DNA of 64,000 nucleotides from Primulina eburnea (GCF_022965805.1 NW_027331280.1:36001-100000); one strand, 5' to 3'; shown: positions 44,732-57,439, numbered from the stretch's first letter. The notes: generated by a model not told the origin, from the sequence alone. Made by a program: numbers and translations.

Positions 44732-47365
44732 TGTAGTGACCAAATTCAGTACGCGTATAATCCATGCATTTGTTTAATTATTAAATCATTTAATTAATTT
44801 TAAATGAGTTTTAGCCATGCATAATTTATGAAAATGCATTATTTTAAATTATCCATGTTTATTGTGATGCACGTTAAAATGCTTTTCGAGTTTCATGATT
44901 CAGGCGATTATTCGAGGCGGGATCGAGGAAAAGTCCCGGTGACGGTTTTGGCAATTTAAAATACGGTATTTTATTTTAAATTAAGGATGGGGCATTTTTA
45001 ACTAGTTCATTTTGTTAGTATTTTAAAGCCTAATTTAATAATTAGGTGAATTTTAGAATTTAAAACTTTTAAAGTTTAGTACATGTACATTTTATTTTAA
45101 TTAGAAACAGTTGTGAAGGGAGAGGTAATATTTTTTTAATTAGTTACTAATTATTAACTAAGCAAAGTTTACTCTCCCTATTTTACAAATTAAATGCACA
45201 CACACTTTTTCACACACTAGAAATCGGCACACACACACACACTCTTCATTATTTATTTTGAAAAGAATCAAAACCTAGGGTTCTTGTTCCTAAAGCAGCC
45301 GCCCCTCCTCTAGTAGATTTCCAGCAAGGTTTTGTTGAATTTATTGCTAGAAAATGTCCCACGTTTGTCTCGGATCAACCTCGCATCTCTCCCCGCTTTG
45401 GTATCGTCGTCACGGTATTTTTAAATATCAAAAGGCACATATAATCTCTCTTTTGCTGCGTCAATCATGTCATATTATGCGTTGCGTTATTTTATGTGTA
45501 AAATTCATGTATGATGTTCATAGTTTGAGCGGATAATTGACTGGATCGATTTTGAAGGAAAATTTTTAGAACTAAATCACGTTTTTACTGTTCTTCTTAA
45601 AACTGCAAATTTTCGGCCGTGAATCTGAGAAAATTTCAACGTGAAAATTGTAGAACTTTTTGATACCTTCGATTTGATATAAAATTCGAAATATTTGGAT
45701 AAAAATTGAGTGATTTGTGACGCTTTTCGTGGGACTGCTCAAACTGCGTTTTCAAAAAATTATATATTGATGTGTTCTCGAGATTTTATTGTTGCAGGCT
45801 TCGTTGGGAATCGACAGGTGATCGTTGCTTGCGTCTAGGTATTTAACGTGTCGCTTAGTGTCGATAGGCACTCGAATACACTAGAAGCCGCAGGAAGTGT
45901 TTTGATGTCGAAATTTGAGTTTACGAATTTGTTGCTAGTTTAGTGTGCGTTGATGTTTGAGACATTCTATGGTATCGAGTATGGATCATAGTGTCCTAGG
46001 ATGAGTCTCGAGGCGTTGATCACGGCAGGTGTAATAGAAATTTGGAGAGTATAAGTTTATGGGTCGCGGAGTCCAGTTTACTCGACGCCCGAGCGGTAAC
46101 TTTTTGCTGCCCGAGCGCCATTCTTTCTGTCCGAGTGTTTTTCCCCATAACCTCGGCGCCCGAGCGGAAGTTTATTACCGCCCGCGCAGTATAGTTTCAC
46201 CGCCCGAGCGCCACCCCTTCTGTCCAAATATTTTGTTCCTGCTTCTTTTCAAGATTTAATAGTAAGTGTATGCCTTTTATTGTTGGGAAATGTGCACACA
46301 TCTTCTAGAGATTGTTCGGGGTTCAATGTTGCTGGTTAGTACAATGATTTAATGAGGTCAAGGAGCGAGAGATCTAGAACGTCATAAGATATTTAATTAC
46401 TTCAGTGGTGTGCACGAGTACCTACGTCTAAGCTATAAAATGTAAGTACATGTAATTGCGTTAGTATGTGCAGCAGCGGCCCCGATCGAAGTCCAACGGA
46501 TCCCTCAACTCCAAGTAAGTATGTTGACGTGCAAAAATAAAATATTTTAAGTTTTTGAGGTATGCTAAATGTCTTTTGACCAAATTATGAATGGGTTTGG
46601 AAGTCGGTGAACGTGGCCGAGGACCTCTCCACCCAGTTAAATTATAAACGGGTTAGATCGTGGTTAGAAAGCGTTAAATCATGAACGGAGACCAACCAGC
46701 CCGTTAAATCATTAACGGGGATCTCATGTATGTGACAGTGGATACGTCCCTGTCAGCCCAGTACTGTGGTTTGTCTGATCAGGCGTTTATTATGTATGGG
46801 TCACTTTCTTTGAAACATGCCTCTATGCCAAATGAGGTCGTGTATGTTTAAGTATGAACAAGTATGTTAACATGTTTATGAAAGCTTTCAAGTTAAGGCA
46901 TGTCTATGTATGTATGCAAGTTCAAGTTCATTTCAAAGCCAAGCTTCAAGTATGTATATCATATTTTAAAGTTGCATGTGGTTTTATTATATAGTACTCG
47001 TTACTTCCAGTTTATACGTGTTGAGTCTTTAGACTCACTAGACTTGATCGATGCAGATGAGGATGTCTATGAAAAGACAGGAGGTGGCGACCAAGGAGCA
47101 GGCTTGGACTGAGCAGAAGGCTAGACCCGAGGACCGCCCACGTTATTTTAATATTTTAAGCATGAAAATATTAATACTCTGATTTTATGTTTTGATGCGA
47201 GATGTTTGAGCAACTTTTCTTTTAGCAAAAATTTTATTGGTGATGTTTGATTTCAAATATTCTTTTTATGTACAATGAGTGACGATCGTATGGATTTTTA
47301 TTTTCGTATTCAAGAAATTTTAATTTTTCCGCAAATTTTAAGTATGAAAAGTACGGTACGTTACA
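44732..47365 (+). repeat. 5' LTR of element C
   Basis: It opens TGTAGTGACCAAATTCAG and closes GGTACGTTACA, 2634 bp. It contains a six-site GCCCGAGC block (46087-46209) and repeated GTTAAATCATGAACGG-like units at about 46630-46720. The 3' copy aligns over its whole length. Confidence 0.94.
46087..46209 (+). repeat. Six GCCCGAGC sites at about 22-bp spacing in C's LTR
   Basis: Octamers lie at 46087-46094, 46109-46116, 46129-46136 (degenerate GTCCGAGT), 46158-46165, 46180-46187 (GCCCGCGC) and 46202-46209. Centre gaps are 22, 20, 29, 22 and 22 bp. The 3' LTR repeats the block at about 53638-53764, with two sites mutated (GCACTGAG and GCCCAAGC). Confidence 0.88.
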
Positions 47366-47367
47366 GT

Positions 47368-47379
47368 TGTTCTCAGAGA
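47368..47379 (+). other. Degenerate primer binding site of element C
   Basis: TGTTCTCAGAGA, two bases after the LTR, matches the initiator tRNA-Met site TGGTATCAGAGC at 9 of 12 positions. It is in the right place but would pair poorly. Confidence 0.6.
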
Positions 47380-47601
47380 GGTGTTCTTGTAAAGGGTTAC
47401 GCCTACTGCCAGTCGCAAGAAGCTCACGAAATCACACCTCAAGTCTATAAGTTTTAAAGTTCCAAATTTATGTTATGTAGTAAGCATTAAGTTCTGATTC
47501 CAGCATGTGAATATTTTCAAGTTGTAGTATGTGAATCTTATGTCATTTATATCATGTCCATGCATATTGGGTTTACGTGTTGGGTAAATTATTGGAACAG
47601 T

Positions 47602-48679
47602 ATGCCTTCTAGACGTGTGGTTGACCATGAAGCAAGTGACGAGGAAAGAGAAGCTCGAGAGGAGAGGAGAGACGCTCCTCCACCTCCACCTCCACCTCCA
47701 CCTCCAGACATGCAGGCACAGATGCTTGCAGGTATGACGCAGTTCTTCGTGCAATTTGCGGGGAACCAGGCTACAGCAGCGGGTGTAGGGGCGAGGCCCC
47801 AACCGGAAGCAGTGTATGAGAGGTTTAGGAGGATGAGTCCAAAGGAGTTCTCGCGTACCACTGACCCGATGATAGCTGAAGGATGGATCAAATCCATTGA
47901 GGTAATATTCGACTTTATGGAACTAACTGATGCAGACAGGGTTAGATGTGCCACCTTCTTGTTGACTGGGGACGCTAGACTATGGTGGGAGAGCGCATCA
48001 GTGGCAGTGAACGCGCAGACTTTGTCTTGGACTGGATTCAAGAAGTGTTCTTTGCCAAGTACTTCACTGAGGAAGTACGCTCCCGCCTGACCAGGGAATT
48101 TATGACACTGAGGCAGGGGGACAGCAGTGTGGCAGACTTTGTCAGAAAGTTTGAGATGGGGTGTTACTTCGTACCCCTCATTTCGAATGATGTCCAGGCA
48201 AAGCTGAGACATTTCATGGATGGATTGCGGCCAATCTTGCGCAGTGATGTCAGGGTAGCTGGCTCCACTTCTTATGCAATCGTCGTATCTAGGGCTTTGG
48301 CGGCAAAACAAGACCAGCGGGACATTGAGGCGGACAGTCAGGGCAAGAGGCCCTATCAGGCTCCACCGAAACAGCAACAGCATCAGAGGCCTCAGTTCAA
48401 GAAACCTTACCAGGGGCAACCGGGAAAGAAACCCTATCAGGGACTGTCGAAAGGCAAGGGTCCTATCCAGCAGCAGGGGGCACTTCAGAGGCCCGTAATT
48501 TCACAGTGTGTCAGAAATGCAATCGCCAGCATCCCGGTCAGTGCTTATGGGGAAATGTTTTAAATGTGGAGCTAAGGACCACATGTTGAAATAGTGCCCA
48601 CCCTGGAAGCAGCCAACCCAAGGGTGAGTATTCGCCATGCATGCGCAAGAGACGAATCCAGACACTACCCTTTTGACTG
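47602..48679 (+). pseudogene. Element C gag
   Basis: The ATG at 47602 begins MPSRRVVDHEA and is chosen because element A starts MPPRRMVKREA at the same place. Then come a proline run, DMQAQMLAGMTQFF, TFLLTGDARLWWESA, a frame change near 48050, FVRKFEMGCYFVPLI, a Gln/Pro-rich basic segment and a zinc-knuckle region with readable CQKCNRQHPGQC and FKCGAKDHML pieces in shifted frames. It ends with FAMHAQETNPDTTLLTG at a GT donor. Stops in the knuckle region show that it is defective. Confidence 0.88.
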
Positions 48680-48842
48680 GTAATTTATTTAATTCAGTAC
48701 AGTATTGATTTCTTTGCCTTGCATGTCTAATTTTAATTTGGAATACTAGTGTTTTATTGGAATTGTGGGTTTCTTTTGTTGCATGAGGTTTATGGTAGAA
48801 TTTTTGGGATATAATTTAGTTTGTTGTGCTAATGCATCTCAG
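48680..48842 (+). other. Putative spliced intron between gag and protease of element C
   Basis: The gap opens GTAATTTATTTAATTCAG and closes TTGTGCTAATGCATCTCAG, 163 bp, T-rich. Joining ACT-G with GG-AAT-ATT keeps the frame into NIFIKRLATTALIDSGA of the protease. Unspliced, the frame ends at TGA after ten codons (TGNLFNSVQY). Element A has the same gap at the same codon with matching ends and the same GTGCTAA box. Elements B, D and G read straight through here with no gap. Confidence 0.78.
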
Positions 48843-50796
48843 GGAATATTTTCATTAAGAGATTAGCCACAACGGCACTGATAGATTCAGGAGCCAGTCA
48901 TTCCTTTATCTCAGAGAATTTCCCTAATCATCTGGAAATCAAGTCCATTGGCCTAGATATAAATTTTTCGGTGACAGTCCAATCCGGAGAAGAACTGTTA
49001 GCGACTAGCATGATCAGAGACATTGATTTGGAATTGCAGGGCCATCTAGTATATGCGGATTTGATTCTACTACCGATGCCAGAGTTCAACATTTTTTTAG
49101 GAATGGACTGGCTGATGAGGAACAGAGTTCTAATTGATTTTCAGAAGAGGTCAGTATTGGTTAGACCGCCGGGCATGGAGAAGTTCATATTTGAGCCAGC
49201 CAGATGGAGAAGTTTCCCTCGCATTATCTCTTCCATGCAGCCTAGGAGACTTATTTCTAAGGGGTGTCAAGCCTTCTTGGCCAGCATTATTTCTGCACCT
49301 GACATACCCACTCCATCTTTATCAGAGGTGTCAGTAGTCAGAGAATTCCCAGACGTCTTTCCCGATGACGTCACAAGCTTTCCACCAGAGATAGAGGTAG
49401 AGTTTGCAATCGATCTTATGCTAGGCACTGTGCCAATCTCTAAGGCACTGTATCGATTAGCTCCAGCTGAAATGTTAGAACTCAAGCAGCAGATTCAGGA
49501 GCTTCTCGACAAGGAGTTTATCCGCCCTAGTTTCTCACGTGGGGCGCGCCAGTACTCTTTGTGAAAAAGAAGGATGGAAGCATGAGACTCTGCATCGATT
49601 ACCGTGAGTTGAACAAGGTAACAATCAAGAATAAATACCCGTATCCAAGGATCGAGGAGTTTTTAGATCAGTTGCAGGGAGCCACAGTGTTCTCTAAGAT
49701 AGATCTTCGATCCGGGTATCACCAGCTGAAGCTGAAAGATGCAGATGTGCACAAGATAGCCTTCAGGACTAGATATTGGTATAACGAGTTCTTAGTAATG
49801 CCGTTTGGACTGACGAATGCTCCAGCAATTTTAATGGACCTCATGAACCGAGTATTCCAGCCTTACTTAGACCAATTCGTCATAGTTTTCATTGACGATA
49901 TTCTAATATACCCGAAGAGCCATGAGGAGCATAGCCACCATTTGAGGACAGTGTTGCAGGTTTTGCAGAGTCGCAAGTTATTTGCGAAGTTCTGTAAGTG
50001 CGAGTTTTGGTTGCAGAAAGTAGCGTTTTTGGGTCATATAGTGTCTAGCAGTGGTATTGAAGTGGATCCAGCGAAGGTAGCAGCTGTTAAGGAATGGGTT
50101 GAGCCGAAGAATGCATCGGAGATCCGCAGTTTTCTGGGTATAGCCGGTTACTACCGTAAGTTCATTCAGGGATTTTCATCCATAGCAATGCCACTCACTT
50201 CACTAACCAAGAAAAATGCTAAATTCGTGTGGAGCGAAGAATGCCAGAAGAGCTTCGACACTTTGAAGCAAGCTCTTGTTTCAGCGCTAGTGCTAGCCAT
50301 GCCATCTGGGCAAGGAGATTTTGTGTTGTATACCGATGCATCTAAGCTCGGGTTAGGCGCAGTGTTGATGCAGCAGGGTCGGGTTATAGCTTATGGTTCC
50401 AGGCAGTTGAAAGTGCATGAGAAGAATTATCCGACGCATGATCTTGATTTAGCCGCAGTCGTCTTTGCGTTGAATATTTGGAGACACTACTTGTATGGCG
50501 AGAAGTGTCAGATTTTCACTGACCACAAAAGTCTGAAATATTTCTTCACGCAAAAGGAGCTGAACATGAGGCAGAGACGGTGGTTGGAACTGGTGAAAGA
50601 CTACGATTCCCAGATTAGCTACCATCCGGGAAAAGCTAATGTTGTGGTAGATGCCTTGAGCAGAAAGGTTGCAGTCATAGCTCAGTTAACAGTGCAGAGA
50701 CCTCTTCAGTCTGAGATTCAGGGGTTTGATTTGGAAGTTTATCGTAAGGGCAGATCACCAAGGCTGTCTAATCTGACAGTCCAGTCTTCCTGCTAG
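48843..50796 (+). pseudogene. Element C protease, RT and RNase H
   Basis: Protease starts in the exon after the gap (TALIDSGASHSFISENF, active site DSGA; IFLGMDWLMRN). RT follows with [46 protein letters not shown] and [15 protein letters not shown]. RNase H has [16 protein letters not shown] and [21 protein letters not shown] one-base frame change at about 49545-49560 ([11 protein letters not shown] instead of [11 protein letters not shown]) separates protease from RT. From 49561 to 50796 the frame is open for 411 codons. Confidence 0.92.
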
Positions 50797-52240
50797 ACCG
50801 TATCCGGGCAGATCAGCCTTCAGATGAGCAGTTACAGAAATGGAGGCTGAAGGATGAATCCAATGGAAGTGTTCTCTACACAGTGTCAGATGGTATTATG
50901 AGGTACAGAGATAGAATGTGGGTGTCTAGTGTTGATTCGATCAGAGAGGATATTCTGACAGAGGCACACGCATCTCCGTATTCTATTCACCCAGGAGGTA
51001 CCAAGATGTATAAGGACCTACAGATTCTGTATTGGTGGCAAGAGATGAAGAGAGACATCCGTAGGTTTGCGTCCGAATACCTCACTTGTCACCAGGTGAA
51101 GGCAGAGCATCAGAGGCCAGCAGGATTGGTTAAGCCACTCCCCATCCCAGAGTGGAAATGGGAGAATGTTACCATGGACTTTATGGTTGGATTACCGAGT
51201 TCAGTCAGAGGATTTAATTCTATTTGGGTTATCGTGGATCGACTCACGAAGTCAGCGCAAGTTTTGCCAGTGAAGACGACTTTCTCCATGACGCAGTGTG
51301 CGGAGCTCTACATCAGGGAGATAGTCCGTTTACATGGGTTCCTAGTTTCGATTGTGTCCGACAGGGACTCGAGGTTTACGTCGTCCTTATGGAAGAGCTT
51401 ACATGAAGCCATGGGGACGAAGTTGCTTTTCAGTACAGCTTTTCACCCGCAGACAGATGGCCAGTCTGAGCGAGTGATTCAGATTTTGGAGGATTTATTG
51501 CGGGCTTGTTTGATCGATTTCCAGGGAACTTGGGAATCAAATTTACCTCTAGTGGAGTTTACCTCTAACAACAGTTTCCAAGCATCTATAGGTATGGCCC
51601 TCTATGAGGCGTTGTACGGACGGAAGTGCAGATCACCAGTTCATTGGGATGAGGTTGGTGAAAGAGCAGAACTTGGTCCGGAGATAGTTCAGCAGACTTC
51701 AGATGTGGTGGTCAAGATTCGAGACAGAATGAAGACCGCCCAGAGTCGCCAAAAGAGCTATGCTGATAAGAGAAGGAGGGATCTCGAGTTTGCCGTTGGT
51801 GATCACATATTCGTCAAGATAGCACCTATGAAGGGTGTAATGAGATTTGGGAAGAGAGGCAAGCTGAGTCCGAGGTTTATTGGGCCGTTCGAGGTTTTGG
51901 ACAGAGTTGGGACATTAGCTTACCGTGTAGCCCTTCCGCTGAATCTGGCCGGGGTACACAATGTGTTCCACGTTTCTATGCTGAGGAAGTATCTAGCCAA
52001 TCCTTCGCATATTCTGAGTTACGAGCCGTTGCAGCTTGCTCCGGACCTGTCATATGAGGAGCGACCGATCAAATTCTAGACAGGCAGGAGCAAACACTCC
52101 GGAACAAGGTGACTAAGCTAGTCAAAGTCAAGTGGCTAAACCAATCAGTGGAAGAGGCCACCTAGGAGTCAGAGACAGATATGAGACTTCGATACCCAGA
52201 GTTGTTCGGTAAGATTTAATTTCGAGGACGAAATTTTTAT
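50797..52240 (+). pseudogene. Element C integrase with chromodomain-like tail
   Basis: The 398-residue frame 50883-52079 has the zinc-binding region (HPGGTKMYKDL, EYLTCHQVK), the core (TMDFMVGLPSSVRGFNSIW, IVSDRDSRFTSSLWKSLH, HPQTDGQSERVIQILEDLL), KLSPRFIGPFEVL and FHVSMLRKYL. A one-base change near 52075 gives a stop; in the next frame the tail WLNQSVEEAT is read, and then TAG replaces the Trp codon, as TGA does in element A. The first part (50797-50882) is in another frame. Confidence 0.9.
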
Positions 52241-52255
52241 AAGTTGGGGAGGAAC
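52241..52255 (+). other. Polypurine tract of element C
   Basis: AAGTTGGGGAGGAAC directly precedes the 3' LTR. Confidence 0.85.
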
Positions 52256-54919
52256 TGTAGTGCCCAAATTCAGTACACGTATAATCCATGTATTTGTTTA
52301 GTTATTAAATCATTTAATTAATTTTAAATGAGTTAGCCATGCATAATTTATGAAAATGCATTATTTTAAATTATCCATGTTTATTGTGATGCACGTTAAA
52401 ATACTTTTCGAGTTTCATGTTTCAGGCGATTATTCGAGGCGGGATCGAGGAAAAGACCCGGTGATGGTTTTGGCAATTTAAAATACGGTATTTTATTTTA
52501 AATTAAGGATGGGCATTTTTAAATAGTTTACTTTGTTGTTAGTATTTTAAAGCCTAATTTAATTATTAGGTGAATTTTAGAATTTAAAACTTTTAAAGTT
52601 TAGCACATGTACATTTTATTTTAATTAGAAACGTTGTGAAGGGAGAAGTAATATTTTTTTAATTAGTTACAAATTATTAACTAAGCAAAGTTTACTCTCG
52701 CTAATTTACAAATTAAATGCACACACACTTTTTCACACACTAGAAATCGGCACACACACACACACACTCTTCATTATTCACAATTTTATTATTTTGAAAA
52801 GAAGCAAAACCTAGGGTTCTTGTTCCTAGAGCAGTCTCCCCTCCTCTAGTATATTTCTAGCAAGGTTTTGTTGATTTTATTGCTAGAAAACATCCCACGT
52901 TCGTCCCGGATCAACCTCGCATCTTTCCTCGCTTCGGTATCGTCGTCACGTATTTTTGAATATCAAAATGCACGTATAATCTCTCTTTTGCTGCGTCAAT
53001 CATTATGTGTTGCATTATTTATGTGTAAAATTCATGTATGATGTTCATAGTTTGAGCGGATAATTGACTGGATCGATTTTGAAGGAAAATTTTTAGATCT
53101 AAATCACGCTTTTACTGTTCTTCTTAAAACTGCGAATTTTCGGCTGTGAATCTGAGAAAACTTTCAATGTGAAAATTGTAGACTTTTTTGATACCTTCGA
53201 TTTGTTATAAAATTCGAAATATTTGGATAAAAATTGAGTAATTTATGACGCTTTTCGTTGGACTGCTCAAACTGCGTTTTCAGAAAATTATGTGTTGATG
53301 TGTTCTCGAGATTTTATTGTTGCACGCTTCTTTGGGAATCGACAGGTGATCCTTGCTGCGTCTAGTTATGCTTAGTATGATGATGGGTTGTTATTTGACG
53401 TGTCGCTTACTGTCGATAGGCACTCGAATACACTAGAAGTCGCAGGAAGTGTTTTGATGTAGAAATTTCAGTTTACGAATTTGTTGCCTGTTTAGGGTGC
53501 GTTGATGTTTGAGACATTCTATGGTGTCGAGTATGGATCATAGTGTCCTAGGATGAGTCTCGAGGCGTTGATCACGGCAGGTGTAATCGAAATTTGGAGA
53601 GTATAAGTTTATGGGTCGCGAAGTCCAGTTTACTCGACGCCCGAGCGGTAACTTTTTGCCGCACTGAGTACCATTCTTTCTGTCCGAGTGTTTTTCCCCA
53701 TAACCTCGGCGCCCGAGCGGAAGTTTGTTACCGCCCGCGCGGTATAGTTTCACTGCCCAAGCGCCACCCCTTCTGTCCAAATATTTTGTTCCTGCTTCTT
53801 TTCAAGATTTAATAGTAAGTGTATGCCTTTTATTGTTGGGAAATGTGCACACATCTTCTAGAGATTGTTCGGGGTTCAATGTTGCGGGTTAGTACAATGA
53901 TTTAATGAGGTCAAGGAGCGAGAGATCTAGAACGTCATAAGATATTTAATTACTTCGGTGGTAAGCACGAGTATCTACGTCTAAGCTATGAAATGTAAGT
54001 ACATGTAATTGCGTAGTATGTGCAGAAGCGGCCCCGATCGAAGTCCAACGGATCCCTCAACGCCAAGTAAAGTATGTTGACGTGCAAAAAGAAAATATTT
54101 TAAGATTTTGAGGTATGCTAAATGTCTTTGACCAAATTATGAATGGGTTTGGAAGTCGGTGAACATGGCCGAGGACCTCTCCACCCCGTTAAATTATGAA
54201 CGAGTTAGATCGTGGTTGGAAAGCGTTAAATCATGAACGGGGACCAACCAGCCCATTAAATCATGAACGGGGATCTCATGTATGTGGCAGTGGATACGTC
54301 CCTGTCAGTCCAGTACTGTGGTTTGTCTGATCAGGCGTTTATTATGTATGGGTCACTTGCTTTGAAACATGCCTCTATGCAAAATGAAGTAGTGTATGTT
54401 TAAATATGATCAAGTATGTTAGCATGTTTATGAAAGCTTTCAAGTTAAGGCACGTCTATATATGTATGCAAGTTCAAGTTCATTTCAAAGCCAAACTTCA
54501 AGTATGTATGTCCTATTTTAAAGTTGCTTGTGGTTTTATTATGTAGTACTCGTTACTTCCAGTTTATACGTGTTGAGTCTTTAGACTCACTAGACTTGAT
54601 CGATACAGGTGAGGATGTCTATGAGGATACAGGAGGTGGTGACCAAAGAGCAAGCTTGGACTGAGCAGAAGGCTAGACCCGAGGACCGCCCACGTTATTT
54701 TAAGATTTTAAACATGAAAATATTAATACTCTGATTTTATGTTTTGATGCGAGATGTTTGAGTAAGCTATTCTTTTAGCAAAAATTTTATTGGTGATGTT
54801 TGATTTCAAATATTCTTTTTATGAACGATGAGTGACGACCGTATGGATTTTTATTTTCGTATTCAAGAAATTTTTAATTTTTCCGCAAGTTTTAAGTATG
54901 AAAAGTACGGTACGCTACA
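52256..54919 (+). repeat. 3' LTR of element C
   Basis: It opens TGTAGTGCCCAAATTCAG and closes GGTACGCTACA, 2664 bp. It matches the 5' LTR with scattered substitutions and small indels, so the insertion is younger than the heavily decayed elements around it. Confidence 0.95.
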
Positions 54920-54924
54920 ATTAT

Positions 54925-55694
54925 TGTACGTGAACTCAACAAGAGGCAATTTGGAATCCCAGCTACCAGGATAATCAATAGTACAAGCTTTGAGCATATC
55001 CTCCAATATCTGAATAACTCTCTCTGATTGACCATCGCTCTGGGTTGATATGCTGTACTGAATGCTAACCGTGTGCCCATAGCTCTGTGCAAACTCTTCC
55101 AAAACTCTGAAGTAAATTTAGGGTCACGTTCAGACACGATTGACACAGGAACACCATGAAGTCTAACAATCTCTGTTATATACTCTTCGGCATACTGGTT
55201 CATGGAATACGTCGTCTTGACTGGAAGAAAATGCGCTGACTTGGTCAACCGATCAATGATAACCCAAATAGAGTTATAGCCTTTATATTTTCTAGGAAGA
55301 CCAACCACGAAAAGGAAGACCAACCACGAAATCCATTGTAATATGCTCCCATTTCCATTGAGGAATCAGCAATGACTGCAATGTCTCAGCAGGTCTCTGG
55401 TGCTCAATTTTCACCTGCTGACAAGTTAGGCACTGAGAAATAAACATGGCAATATCCTTCTTCATACCTGGCCACCAATAGAGTCTACGAAGATCCTGAT
55501 ACATCTTGGTACCACCTGGATGTATCGAGTATGGCGCGGTATATGCCTCTGTCAAGACGTCTCGTCGAATATCATCACCAACAGGAATACATATGACCTC
55601 TAAATGTCACCAAACCATCTCTATTCAGCTCAAACTCTGAATTACCTCTCTCCTCTGCTCTGGATCTCATCTCTATCAACTGTACATCATTGGC
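54925..55694 (-). pseudogene. Element G integrase, N-terminal and core part
   Basis: The minus strand gives HPGGTKMYQDLRRLYWWPGM, CLTCQQVK and HQRPAETLQSL (55292-55555), then [38 protein letters not shown] (54892-55323) and TQSDGQSERVIQILEDML (54863-55102). A repeated GGAAGACCAACCACGAAA at about 55289-55330 is a small tandem duplication that disrupts VVGLPRK. The frame ends at WDSKLPLVEFTYN, where element C is inserted. Confidence 0.88.
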
Positions 55695-57264
55695 CTATCC
55701 TCTACGGATTTTGTCTATCAAAGTATCCCGAATGACCAACGCGGAAAAGCGAGCAATGGTTCCTGGGACTACCAAAGCTATCTCGTCTCGTTGCAAGTCT
55801 AACAACAACGGCTTCTGGATCATAGAACTCAACGAAGAACTCGACTTACGGCTCAATGCATCTGCTACAACATTCGCCTTCCCTGGGTGGTAACTAATCG
55901 TAAAATCATAATATTTGACAAGCTCTAACCACCGTCTCTGACGCATATTGAGTTCTTTCTGAGAAAAAAAGTACTTTAAACTCTTGTGGTCCGTGAAAAT
56001 TTCACACTTTTCGTCCATATAAATAGTGTCTCCAGATTTTCAGGTCGAAAACCACAGCTGCCAACTCCAGATCATGCGTAGGATAATTTTTCTCGTAGTC
56101 TTTCAACTCGCGAGAAGCATAGGCTATAACCTTTCCACGTTGCATCAGCACTGCACCAAGACCCTTCTTCGACGCATCGGTATAAACAACAAAGTCCTCT
56201 GAACCACTAGGCAATGCAAGTACCGGAGCTGTCGTCAACTTATCTTTCAACTCTTGAAATCCACTTTGGCATTCATTGGACCACTCAAACTTCATAGTCT
56301 TCCTCGTCGGATTGGTTAACGGCAGGGCAATCTTGGAAAAGTATGAAATAAAACGACGATAATAACACGCCAAACCAAGAAAACTGTGTACCTCTGATAC
56401 AGTGGTAGGAATAGGCCACTTCTGTATTGCCTCAATTTTAACTGGATCAACAGCTATACCATCCTTTGAGACAACATGTCCTAAGAAAGAAATCTGCTCC
56501 AACCAGAACTCACTTTTCTTCAACTTAGCATACAACCTCTTCTCTCTCAGCAACTGAAGAACAACTCTGAGGTGTTCTGCATGAAGCTCTCTGGTCTTGG
56601 AATAAATCAAAATGTCATCGATGAAAACAATGACAAAGCTATCCAAATACGGCTTGAACACCCGGTTCATAAGATCCATGAAGACTGAAGGAGCATTAGT
56701 CAGACCGAATGACATAACAAGAAATTCATAATGACTGTACCTGGTCTGGAACGCCGTCTTAGGGATATCAGATTCCCTAACTTTCAACTGATAATAGCCA
56801 GATCGCAGATCAATCTTCGAAAACACTGTAGCCCCTTGCAGTTGATCAAAAATATCGTCTATTCGCGGTAACGGATATTTATTCTTGATAGTCACTTTGT
56901 TGATTTCTCTGTAACCAATGCAAAGCCGCAAAGACCCATCTTTCTTCTTAACGAAAAGAACCGGAGCTCCCCAAGGCGAAGAACTCGGCCGAATGAAACC
57001 TTTATCCAATAGATCCTGCAATTGCTTCTTCAACTCTTTCATCTCTGAAGGGGTCATTCTATACGGAGCCTTAGAAATAGAAACCGTACCCGGAACTAGA
57101 TCGATCACAAACTCTACATCTCTGTCCGGCGGTAAACCCGGAACATCATCCTCAAATACATCAGGGAACTCTCTCACCACATCAATATCATCATTATTCA
57201 ACTTAACCATTCTATCCATATCAACAATCGAAGCCAACAACCCATCACAACCTCTAAACAACAA
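55695..57264 (-). pseudogene. Element G RT and RNase H
   Basis: A 420-residue open frame (56002-57264) holds the end of the protease-RT linker ([20 protein letters not shown]), RT motifs [55 protein letters not shown], the active site [15 protein letters not shown], and RNase H ([16 protein letters not shown]). RNase H continues in the frame 55695-56018 ([19 protein letters not shown]) after a one-base change. The RT catalytic residues are intact. Confidence 0.92.
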
Positions 57265-57439
57265 CTTCTTAGCCTCAAGAGACTAAATAAAAGGAAGGAC
57301 CAGCGAAGTACCAGCACTGGCGAGCATACCTTCCTTATTGCCATCATCTGCAAATTTCACCGTCTTCGCAACGCAATCAATCACTGCACGATAAGTTGAT
57401 AGCCAATCCATGCCAAGTATAATATCAAACGCAACCATC
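57265..57439 (-). pseudogene. Element G protease C-terminal part
   Basis: The minus strand reads [19 protein letters not shown] and DCVAKTVKFADDG, the last part of the protease, with a stop near 57284. The active-site part is on the other side of solo LTR2, at 59480-59560. Confidence 0.82.

Larger units (their letters stand above)
44732..54919 (+). mobile_element. Element C: full-length Tekay-like Ty3/gypsy retrotransposon, plus strand, nested in G
   Basis: 5' LTR 44732-47365, PBS, gag, intron-like gap, protease, RT, RNase H, integrase, PPT and 3' LTR 52256-54919, 10188 bp. ATTAT on both sides (44727-44731 and 54920-54924) is a perfect target duplication. Element G integrase reads through after removal. 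It is the best preserved retrotransposon here: RT/RNase H is one 411-residue frame and integrase is one 398-residue frame. Gag and the protease-RT junction are frame-shifted, so it is still defective. Confidence 0.96.

Noticed and set aside
47589..48419. 276-codon antisense frame over element C gag
   Set aside because: It mirrors the proline run of gag as glycines and has no domain of its own. It is a shadow of the sense gag.
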